This document shows, piece after piece, positions 1 to 10,900 of a DNA stretch of 30,614 nt. Where the stretch lies: positions 1 to 30,614 of the forward strand of contig LVLI01000659.1 in the NCBI GenBank assembly GCA_001687465.1, written 5' to 3'. How positions within the stretch are numbered: the first letter of the stretch is position 1; every line of letters starts with the position of its first letter. The notes under the pieces are model-generated. The model was not told the origin of the DNA, did not search any database, and saw only the letters and a program-made list of their open reading frames with translations. Both the position numbers and the translations under genes were made by a program. The stretch comes from Halocafeteria seosinensis. Taxonomy: Eukaryota > Sar > Bigyra > Bicosoecida.

Positions 1-43
1 TTCCAAGGCCGCACAATAAGNGCCCACTAGGCAATTGGGGCAT

Positions 44-3000
44 TTAGTGCCATACTATGTAAGAATCTGCGTCAGCATCGCAAACCGGGCATTTTCCAGA
101 AGATAGAACCTCTGTTTCCAGCTCTTCGCCCAGGAAAAAGTTCCAGCAGCTACGGCAGCTTGCGATATGAATCTCGGGCAGCATAGTCTTGAAATACTGC
201 GGTTCCATGCCAGAGTCGACTTCATCCCATCGACGAACGAACACTTCAACAGGCGGAAGGGATTCCAATGTGGAGCGCGGTACGCGGATCTTCTTCCCAA
301 AACTGCTATGGTCCATTTTGCTCAGTAAATCGTCGAAACTGTCTCCCCCACTCTTCTTATCCCCGTTTACACCACTTTCAGATCCATCAAATGTGAGCGA
401 TTGCACATTCTCGGTTTTGTGTTCCTCCTTCCACTTGGATTCGGATTCTGCTTCACTTCTATATAGCTTTGGCTCCGTGGCCAGAAGTTCCAATGCTTCT
501 CGATGGGACGTAACATCCTGCCCCACTGCTGGCTCAAACTCCACGAGGGGAAGCAGATCAAATGTAAGGAAACATCTCACAAACTTGTGTCCGCAATGAT
601 TGCATGCATCGCCAACTCCATACCGTAGAACCTGATTGATAGTCCCACACTTATAGCAGGCTGGTAGAACTTCCTCAGCATCTGAATACGGGTGGGCCTG
701 CAATATCATTCTCGTTGTTTCAATTGTGTTTCTCCAGGTGCTTGGGAAACGCAGAGCAGAAAGCCTCTCAAACGCGTCCCGAGCCAGGCGGAAAGCACTC
801 AACTCGTACGCTTGCTTCGCGAGTGTATAAAGCGATTTAGACGTGGATATCCCATACGGCACCCCACTTTCTCCAATGCCGATACTGGACTGAGTACCAG
901 ATCTCTGGCTATCTTCATACTCCTTAGCAACAACAATCTGATCTGTATTTTCTTCGCGAAACAAAGCAGTCGGCAACCGAACCCACACCGGGGTGCTTCG
1001 CAGGATTGCTAGTGGGGATCGCGAGGAAGCTTTGCTTCCCTTTTCCTCATCATGCTCGAGCTTCTTTTCCATCACGTATACATCCTGCTCCTCTTCCTCT
1101 TTAGCCTCCTCCCCCAGACCACTGTCTTGTTCGTGGGCGTCTAAAGAGATTGCAATAATACTATTTACTACAAACGCCGATGCTTGTAACAGTGTGTCCG
1201 GTAAACTTGGTGTAAAGGGCGCGTCAGCATATTGCTGTACAAACGCATACGCGTAATGCATATCTGATAAGTGACAAAAGCCGTGATACCTGGCGATAGC
1301 ATCGTCCTGTATCCTTTCCACTATTTTGCGTGCAGCATCAAGCGAGGGTCCATCCTTGGGGGGCTCCCCTTGCTCCTCCTCACCGTTGTCGCCTCCGTGA
1401 GCCTTTTTCAGAACAGCCATAGCTTTTCGTTCCCCTTCGCGAATGATATCATGAGCAAGACGACGATAAAGGGTAGCTGCTCGATTGTGAGAATTCTGTA
1501 GTACCGCAGAAATAGTAAGAGCTTGGAGAATGGCGCTCGATAAGTCAGGTCTACCGGCCTGCTCGTATGCACGCTGCGCCTCTTCAAATTTATCTTGGGA
1601 TGCCAAGTATTCAGCATATGGTTTATACACTAGGGCCGTATACTTGCCCACAAGTGTTTTCTCTCCCTCGTTTTCTTGAGCATCAGCTACCTGCAATCTC
1701 TTCTTCTTCTCTCTTTCTTCTTTGGCATCGGATGACCGGGCCAAAGAAATAGCTTCTTCCCATTCTCCGTTGTCGATATGGACCTCTAGCAAACTTCTTA
1801 CATCACCGAGCCTTAAGTAAGTTTCCTTAGCATATCTGGCGCCTTCTTTACCGGCAGCGCGGAAGTGCTTCGCTGCGGCTTGCAAGGCAGGTCGATGTTC
1901 TTCGCTGTTGTCTAATTGTCGCACGACTTCCGCGATTTCTTTGAGATCTCCATGTTCTCCGTAAAGAGAAATGGCTTTTTCACTTTGTCCGATCCCGTGA
2001 TAGATGGTGGCCGCCCCCTGGTAGTCCCCAACATCTTCACACACTTTTGCTTGTTTCAGCATAAGGTCCTTCACGTCTACTACTTTAGACTTCTCGGCAA
2101 ACGTTCTCGCTTCTTCCCACAAGCGTAGATCTGTAAACATGTCGATTGCTCTTTCGATGCCATGGACGTTTCTTCCCTCTTCGTCAGCCTTTTCAAACAT
2201 CTTTGCTGCTTCCTTGTATTTTCCTTCATATGCCAAAATTTCACCAAGGAAGAGCGTGTCATTCCCCTTATTTGCATTCCTTTCATTTTCAATGTAGTTC
2301 CTGCGAATGATTCAGTATAATCAGATGCAATATGACGACAAATACGCTGTCAAAATAAAAGACAACCTACAGTAATTCAATATAGCGCATATCTCGAATA
2401 CGAATAAATGCCTTTCGAGCAACGTCAAGACGAAGCGATTTAAGGGCAGAAAGACCTAACATCCTCCAATCTTGGTTGGTTACTCCCAAACATGCGATTC
2501 TATAGGCCATATCCCAGTCTCTGGGACAACATATACGAAATCGTGGTAGCTGTAGCAAGAGCATTTCTTGAGACACCACAAAGTACTTACTTCTTGTCTA
2601 CATATCGGTAGAGACTGGCGCTCTGAGGTACATCAATAGTTTGCATCGAAATATAGTGCAGACAGAATATTTTCCCACCATTAAATCCTACAACAAATCC
2701 TTGCAACCTTTGCTGGTGTAGCGGGAAATTGCCAGTCTTGATGGACAGTTGCCCGTTTCCGCTAAAGCATAGCATGTCTTCAGCTTGTGTGTTCCACGCC
2801 ACACTATTGGCACCAGATTCCTGCCATAACTGATTTTGAGTGTCCACGTCGTAGACAACTACGTTGGTATTTTCATCTACCACAGCAAGCTTTTGTCTAC
2901 TCATACTCAAGTCCAAGCAGCGGATGGCTGCAGAGTGCTTCACCAGCTGCACTGGGAATGGGTTGTTGATAAAAATCTTGAACACCACCCCGTTTTTCAG

Positions 3001-4034
3001 CCCCACCAAGACGCCCTCTTTACCCGGAGGGCCTCCAACAACTTTAATATATCGGATTACTGCCTCGAGAATCCATTCCCTTTCCTTTATTCCGCCGAAC
3101 GAAAAGAGTTGGAGTTTCTTCTCCAAACATAATAACACATGTTGACTCGTCACTACTAACAGGTTGCAGTCCAAAGCCTTATGGATTCGCTGTTTAACCC
3201 GGTAATGCATATCGTACGGATCATCACCATGAGCAAGTTCATATATGATAACTTTTTCCATCAACTGAACAGCTAACCTATCTTTGTATACAGCAATCTT
3301 TTTCACGTGATCCCGACATTTGATGCGTACTTTCTGTTCCGTTATGAGATGCTGCACGATCACATCGGTCATTAGTGCGTCTCTGTATGCATATCTGTCT
3401 TGGTGCAGTCCATGTACGGTGGAGAATACAAGGTGTAGGACGCTGATCGTTCCATCATTCGTTCCAATTGCCACGTAATTCTGATCTGGTTTCTGTTTGA
3501 TCGCCCATACCCAATCTTCCTTAGTAGATAGATTACCTAAGTCAATACCATCTTTTGAATATAGCCTTGCTTTCAGCCCCACCGGACGCAAATCTTGCCC
3601 CATCTTTACTATAATCAAGGCAATACACCGTATCCTTATGACCTGCGCAAACGATCAGCTCCAGAGTTGAAACTCCCTCGTTGGAAACTGGTCCAAGACA
3701 TGTTCCTCAACGTACCCTTCAGAGTATGCAGGAGCACACCATCTGTAGAGTCGAACATCATAACACGGTTGCCCGCCGTGGCTAATACATGTGTTCCACC
3801 TGCATGGTCATTGACACAGTCCCAACATAACCCAAATCCGCGATGGAGGACAGTGTTGAACTCTCCACTCGCTTACCTGGATTCCATGCTACATCCCAGA
3901 TGGTTGTGTTAGGCTGCATTGAGAGCCCAAAGAAAGAACAGATTAAGGCAAGTAAGACGACGTGTTTCCTCGGAACTTGCTGGAAAATACGAGAGCCTTA
4001 CCAATTTCTCTTCCCATGTAGTGACCGTGCGCAT
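44..4034 (-). CDS. IFT122: Intraflagellar transport protein 122 homologue (IFT-A core), apparently disrupted in the WD40 region
   Basis: IFT122 is a core IFT-A subunit that acts in retrograde transport and membrane-protein import in cilia. Six exons read in order: 4034-4002, 3913-3877, 3799-3716, 3642-2591, 2520-2371, 2300-44, with GT-AG introns of 88, 77, 73, 70 and 70 nt. The start [10 protein letters not shown] matches the family N-terminus. Exon 4 carries the conserved stretch around [20 protein letters not shown] and the WD40-to-helical linker ([15 protein letters not shown]). The last exon is a TPR-like helical region ending in two CxxC...CxxC zinc-ribbon-like clusters (CYKC/CNHC and CRSC/CPVC). 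Oddity: early in exon 4 the reading [19 protein letters not shown] (blade near the N-terminus) runs directly, one frame away, into [13 protein letters not shown], which in the family lies roughly 270 residues later. The summed exon length is 3613 nt, one more than a multiple of three, and no splice pair fixes it. Identification is firm; integrity of the gene is not. Confidence 0.93.
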
Positions 4035-4181
4035 CGTTCCTTACCACTTTGGATCTTGCAGTTCGACAGCGCACTCAAAGAACTTCTTTTCTATGAAAGT
4101 AATGAAGGTCGGTGCTCCTCAAAGAGCATCAAACAGGGGAGATAAACAAGACGATCGTCCATCCGGAGGGTTAACGGCCTC

Positions 4182-4204
4182 TATCCGGGCTTTCGGCCCG
4201 GATA
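4182..4204. repeat. Perfect hairpin, 9-bp stem, left end of the candidate element
   Basis: TATCCGGGC (4182-4190) pairs exactly with GCCCGGATA (4196-4204) across a TTTCG loop. The same ATCCGGGC core occurs in the hairpin at 4728-4759. Confidence 0.9.
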
Positions 4205-4727
4205 TCATACTTACGCATGTGTGATACATTGGTACATGTCATTGTTTACTTACTAAGCCATGGTCTGGTAGGAATGAGTATAAGAGGCCAATGGAAATGG
4301 TGAAGAGAATTGAGAACGTTCTATTGAGCGACACAACGGGACACGGGCAGCAGTGTGTGTCTCGTGTCACAGTCGTGAGATCGTGATCGTGGTGTACGGA
4401 GGAAAGGAGAGATTCAGAGTGGCTGAATAATGGTGCTGATGCGCAGTGTACTTGGATATGATAATGGTATGTCAGGCTATGATATCCCTTCAGTAACTGA
4501 ATTTCAGTTCAACCATCTACGATTCCTGCTGCAATGAGTGGCCAACACCTTCGTTGGTGCAATTTTGCCGCCCAAATTTGGACGGCTGTATGTAAGCACT
4601 GCATATCGTGTATTTTGCATCTTGCACCATTGCATAGTATTCCAGTCTACCATTGGTATGTTGTAGCCTACATGTACGTACCAGGTTGTATGTGGACAAT
4701 GGTACATATCACATGAATTCCATGGCT

Positions 4728-4759
4728 ATCATCCGGGCCGGGCGAATGGCCCGGATGAT
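4728..4759. repeat. Perfect hairpin, 12-bp stem, right end of the candidate element
   Basis: ATCATCCGGGCC (4728-4739) pairs exactly with GGCCCGGATGAT (4748-4759) across an 8-nt loop. It mirrors the hairpin near 4190 and is followed by CCGTTAA. Confidence 0.9.
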
Positions 4760-4952
4760 GACCGTTAAGTCAATTTTCCACATAATTTACATACATATAT
4801 CACCTATTTGTGTACGCATTCGCCCATTTTGGGTTTTCGAGCTATCATTTGGGACCCCTCCTCACTGACTGGCCATTTGTACGTAGGTAGGAGTGCCGCA
4901 GCAAGGTGTGGCTCAGCGGACGCGCTCCCACCTGAACTTGGGATACGATACC

Positions 4953-7900
4953 ATGTCGCATTTATTAGCACGATGGCTTCTGGAAGAAGTCAAAGTCCCA
5001 GCCGCTGCTCCTGTCAATCCCCATACCAATGAGATTGAAGAAAAGAACTTTGGGAACGGATATTGGCTCGCTTACATCCTGTATCTACTGAATCAACTCC
5101 CTGAATTCCAGCCGCGGAAGTGGCCCAATAGTGAGCATGTATGTGAAACATTTTGGGTTCTTCACCTTTCTGTTATTTGTATTTACTTGAAGGATTGTGC
5201 AAATTGTGAACTCAGGGTGATGCCAAAGTGCATAATTTCTCACGAATTGAGCCGGTGTTGCGCCGTCTCGGGATCAAGTTCGATTCAGAGACTGCAAGGA
5301 AGGTTATTCACGGTGAATCCGGAACGCTGACTCACATATTGTACCAACTAAGGAACGTGACCTCTCCCCTTCCAAGTACAGCAGGACATCCTATGGATTC
5401 CACAAGGAGTCCGTCCCCCGATAGAACTGCCAGCACAGCCTCAACCAGACGCACCCTTGCTCCGTTCAAGCAACTAGCTAGCAATTACGACTCGGCCACT
5501 CACAACATTTTCGTACAGCGTCTGACGAGGATCATTGGGAATCAAAACGAGAGATATCTACAACGGTAAGTCCCTTTCGTACCTTCACAACAAAGCATTC
5601 CCCGATAACAACCTCGATTGCTGCAGAGTCCTAAATAGGTACGAAGAGAAAGGAGAGAAGATTGAAAACCAACTCCAACAAGCGAGAAATGCAGACAAGG
5701 CTAAAGAGCAAGCGCGAATGGCGACATTTCGTAGAAATCGGCGCAACACTTTAAGTCAATCACGCCGAAGAGCTGACGAAGAAGCACATGAAGCCGCTAT
5801 GCAGTGGCAGCGGAATTTCGAGACGAGACTAGCACAGCGCATGTACAGTCGTGACATGGAAAATCGCATACAACAGAGCCGTGCCAAGGCAGAAGAGGAG
5901 AAAACTTCAAAAGAGGCGGAAGATACATTTGAAGGCTTGTCCGAGTTTGAGGCCAAGTTGTGGAGCAGATATCAGAATGGTAGTGCTATCGAACGCGATA
6001 CCACCGAGGTCGTCCCTCCTCAATCTGAGCAAGCAGAAGCGGTGATGCACAGGTTACGACGCAGGAAAGCTGTGCGGAAGCAGGAAGAATCTCAAGTATC
6101 GCGTCGCCGTGCTTCTTATCTGGTAACGGCGCGCCAAGAGAGGCTCCAGTTACATTCGTCCCAACGGCTGCAACAATTGAAGCAAACAATGTGCAAACAG
6201 TGCACTCGTGAGAAAAGCTTGGCGGGAATGGCGAGAAGCATAAGGAAATATGAGAGTATATTCAGGCTAGATCGAATATCTCGTTCTCAGTTAATTGATA
6301 CTGCACGGTCTCAAGGGCGACGTCACTATATGTCAGCACATAACTCCCTTTATGATCGGAGAAAAGACGAGCATGAGCAAGATTTGCACCAAAGCGTCGA
6401 TAGCATTCGTCGTAATAGGCTGACACGACAACAGGTCTCTACAGGAAAAATGGAAGATGACTGTAGTACTATGGTCTATGATATCCTAGACCTGGCAGTT
6501 GAAGCAGCGCTTCTAAGAAAGACTGATGGTGCCGATACTAGGGCTACAGCAGGGAGTCTTCTTGAATCGGCCACGGAGGTAGAAACTTTGAGTCCTCCTA
6601 TTCCAGTATTTGATAGTTCTAATTTACGAAATGAGCAAAACGTGAAGGCGTCAAGACAGGAGAAACGGAGGGATAGCACCGGCTCGGTGGAGATACCTGA
6701 GTCAAATCCGTTGCTGTCCATTAGCCAGGAGGACAGCTTTGCCTTGGTGAATTTTAAACAAAGTATCAGTTTTAGTATGTCTGGAAAAAGACTGATACTT
6801 TCTTCCCATACTATCGATGGGAGCGGTGCCCAGTTTTGGAGGGAGGTCACCAGCTTCTTCGGCACGCCTGCTCGTCTAGATTTCCGTCTGGCTGTTAACA
6901 TGTGCCTTCGGTGTCCCCTGCCTTCTCTCTCTGATTTAGGCGTTGGAGACACTGCTACTTCCAGCATTGATAAGGATTCGAAACAAAAGGGGAAGTCAAA
7001 ATCAAAACAAACGAAAGGGGAAGATCAGAGGGAGGATGAAGAAGGTTTCAAGCACATCCAAAGTGAAGCCCGAAGCTGGTTTACTTCGAGGATTCCGCCG
7101 GAAATCCTACCTCGAGGATATGTTCCGATAGCTGCTCTAGGGCTAGAGACTTCAGAGGAAGCAGCTCCTGAGAACATCGACATCCCGTCGATTATCACTC
7201 ACATGTACGAGCGGAGAGAGCCCATATGGGGCTCAGGTGATAATCTACTAGTCCTCCTCCGTCATTTGGACCCCTCTATCGGTAGCTCTGATGCTAGAAA
7301 GGATCGCCTGTTCGCTAGTCAATTACTACGGCTCCCTGATGATATTGTGTCGACGGTGTTAGATGCTGATGTACAGTACGCTAGCAAAGTGATGAATGTC
7401 GTGTTGGACAGGTTTAATCGACTCACTTCATCCGATTCGCGACCTTTCGATAACACGTCCCTTCCGTTGCTTCCCGATTGCGCTTACACTGCTAGTGTTC
7501 TGGGGCCTCCGGGTTTCGGAACCACCAAGTATGCCGCTCATGTGGCCGAGCTTCACCACCTACTTTTGGTAAGTCCCCACTTTTTGGTATCTGAATCCGT
7601 CAGACTGGCTAGTGGGGAACGCATTAGTAGATGGAATGGGCACTACGAGAAGCTCGCGAAGGATGTTGGTATACTGCATATGGATACTGCTATTTTTTCC
7701 GATGGTGATCCGAAGCACGACTGTGCGGAACATTTCGATGCATCCGTAACTGTTTCTCTTATCTTGATAGACTTGTTTTACCAATTCCAAGTGCCCATTA
7801 CGAAGGATAACGTGAAGTCTTGGAGGCTTCACCACACTGTCGAAGAGACCCTCCTGCAGGAAGCCCTTGATTCTGCAGTGCAGTCTACTGCATATTCTAG

Positions 7901-10900
7901 ATATTCTGGATGGATACTCGACAACTTTCCTCAATCCATAAAGGAGGCTGAAACGTTAGAGAATGCTCTGAGAGCATCGATTTGTGGAGACTGTAGGGGC
8001 AGTAGCAGATCAGCGGACCACGCTCCTTTATCGAAAGCGGCTTCTACAGATGACGATACTGAAATTGACAGGCACCGCTATTCCGTGAATAGTGACGCCA
8101 CTTTATTACAATACAGTAACAGTGTGCTTTTCGATCGAGGATCTTTGCGAACAGTTTCATTGAGTGATGCCGGTGAAGAACTGCCCCGTCCATCGTATCC
8201 ATGGACTGTCAAGCATGTTATTCGTCTAGTTGTGCCCCCGAGCCGGTATCTTCGGCAAGTATGTGGGAATTGGTTTTCCAGCCAGATGTGGAGACACTTA
8301 GATGATTATCCTCCTCGCCACGAAGAAGGAGCAATAAAGGCTCATTTGGCTCCAGTGGAGCGCCGTGCGCATTTCAAGAGTATCGAGGCCCTGACAGACG
8401 AAGAGTCCCCTCAAAGAGAAGAGTCATTTTTCGATGCCGCCAGACTCATAGGGTCAACTGGGTATATTGCAGCCCCAGTGTCGCTGAGTACGTATATGTC
8501 TCGAGAAACGTCCCTGGACGGTTGGTTCGATGCCTCCGGGAAAGGTCTTTTGCATCGTGTGATGCTCTGGAAGCCTACCTCAGCTGACACTACCACATAT
8601 AGCCAACACGAAAAGAGGGATGAAGCATTCTCTCCAGGTGGTGTGTACGATACTTGTGGGAACGCTGTTGGTGATTCCATCATGTGGGAAGAATACAAAC
8701 CGACAGCCGCGTGGAAGGAGGAACGTTTCGATCTCTTAAATTCCAGGGAAGTTGTTTCAGTGATCTCGAAGGTTATGGAATATGGGATGAACTACACGAA
8801 GGAACTCCGTGAATCGAGAGCCCAAACGTTTAGGCGAACTAGCGAAGCACGATTACAGGGTATTGTAGAGCAAACACGCACGCTGATGGCGAGAAAGAGT
8901 GAACGCAGCGGGCGGTGGTTCTCTACTGAAGACAGCGCTCGTTCAGGTGATTTTCAGTATGCAGGGGAAACCGAAGGTAGCACTGATCCACCTCGGCCAG
9001 AGCTTGAGTTGATGGTTCCTCCTCCCATACCAGTCATATCAGTTTCGGTGGATGAACATTCGGATAATGAAAGTGCGCGGTTCCACGGGCCGGTGGATTA
9101 CCTTGCGTTCAGTGCTACTAAGCCTGTAGACTGGAATACCGCCAGACAGCGGTCAGTGGATACAAGCAATCTATGCAGAACTGCATGGGACCGCTTTGCT
9201 CGCTACTATGATGCTAAACGAGATGCGTGTCTCAAGACGTTGCAGCGGGAAGACTATTCCTCAAGGTATCGTCTAAAGCAAGTGACAGATCAGTTGCGAA
9301 CCCTCATCAATACTCGCTGGTCTGGCTACGAACGTATTATGAGGTACGCTCAGACGGAAATAAACAGGTTTTCGCTCGAAGAAAGAAATACAGGCCCACT
9401 AAATGACGGCATTGACACAGTGAGCATTGAATCAATCCGCCAACAAGCCGAGCGATCGGTAGATTGCTCAAATCCTGAGAATGTCGTGAAATACCTGCAT
9501 GATGTGGTAAATACGGCGAAAACAGCCATGTTATCTGGTGTCTGGGCAAAACGAGAGTATATTGCAACAGCGATCACGTCGTACAGGAGGGATAGCTGGA
9601 TCGGTTATGTAGAGAATTCAATCTTGTCATATGGATCACAACTCGTCGAAGCCGAACTAGAGCGACTGCTCCTTTGCCGATCGCTTCTTGTTGCGTACTA
9701 CAAACTGGCTGAGGGTGGTAGCGAAGGTATCGATATTTTGAATAGCGTCTGGAAATACGCTGGTGAAGAAGCTGCTGAAGAACAAAAGAAAGGCGGTGCA
9801 AAATCGAAGAAATCGAAACCGAAGGGAGGCTCAAAAGGTGCAGGTGATGGTACGGACTCAGCAGAGGATAGCGATGAGGAAACTGCTTCCATGATCCATG
9901 ATTTATACAAGCAAGTAGATGTTCCAGCACGCACGTTTTGCAGCAGTACAACTGCTGAAAACAACACAGATTCTGCGGAAGATCTTGGTTCTGCTATGGA
10001 GCTACCATTACCCAAGTGTGAGTTGGTCTTTCCTCTTCGCCCAGAGATACACGAAGACGATAGTGCAGTTAATGCTTCGGAAGGACAACAGAAAGATGCA
10101 CAACGGGGATGGTTTGAAGTGGAGACCGGGAGTAGTGATACAGACCAATTGTTGGAAGACCTGAAGCAATGGATTGATTCGCCATCAAGTCTCAATGACG
10201 ACGCTGAAGCATGCATAAACAATATGGTACGACTTATAAAGCAGTTTGCTGGATGCAGCATCGCTCCACATTCAGGTGGCAGAGCTGATAGCATGGACTC
10301 GTTTCTCTCTGATCTTGCTAGGTGTCAAACCCAGCTTTGGCTCTCGGCGCGCGTTGCTGCCCAGAATGTCGAAGGGACAGGGAAAAAAGAGAAAGCCTCT
10401 AAGGGAGGAAAGAAGGGAGGCAGTGGTGGAGAGCTGAATTCTGTGCAGGGCATACAAGAAAAACTGGCCGATATATGGGCTCAAGCTGAGAGTTGGCGAC
10501 GTAATCAGGCACCCGTCGACTCAACCTCGGCTTACCAACGTTTCATTGAACTACTCAATCGCTGTGGAAGTTATACCGAGAACATAGTAAGGCTATCAAA
10601 CGCTTATAAGAGGGAACGACGCAAAAACAAATTACGAATGGAGTCGCAAATTAGAACGGAACTTCGTCGCCAACAGCAGGAATCTGAGCAGCCGGAGGAA
10701 GAAGCTGGCGGCCAGAGTAGTACTAAATCGCCCAGAGACAAAGGCAAAAAGCCTAGCAAATCTCAACACCCTAAATCGGAGGAGGAGAATCCTTACCCGC
10801 CTCCAGACGAAGACTTTTTGTTCCTGGATGATTCGCTGTTTGATGCTGTTACGTCTTGCTGTCAAGAGTTTATAAGTTCTACCCAGTATATTGCTGAAAC

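Larger units (their letters stand above)
4171..4768. mobile_element. Candidate TTAA-bounded non-autonomous foldback/MITE-like element
   Basis: The left end reads TTAACGG (4171-4177) and the right end CCGTTAA (4762-4768). Reading inward from each end, both show CGG, then five variable bases, then ATCCGGGC, which opens a hairpin whose other arm is GCCCGGAT. Further inside, both ends carry a CATGTG-(T)-GATA stretch, so the ends look like imperfect terminal inverted repeats about 50 bp long. TTAA at both boundaries would suit a piggyBac-type target duplication. No transposase is encoded; at about 598 bp it would be non-autonomous. This is inferred from a single copy. Confidence 0.4.
4035..4952. 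other. Head-to-head intergenic region between IFT122 and SPEF2-like genes
   Basis: This 918-nt stretch separates two divergently transcribed ciliary genes, so it should hold both promoters. I see no convincing protein-coding frame in it. Its main structure is a pair of GC-rich hairpins in inverted orientation (4182-4204 and 4728-4759), bounded by TTAA on both sides. I did not find a clear RFX X-box by eye. Confidence 0.6.

Noticed and set aside
2521-2590. Apparent break between the IFT122 exons at 2520 and 2591
   Set aside because: A 70-nt GTAAGT...CCCAG intron joins them in phase and restores the family sequence ([16 protein letters not shown]).
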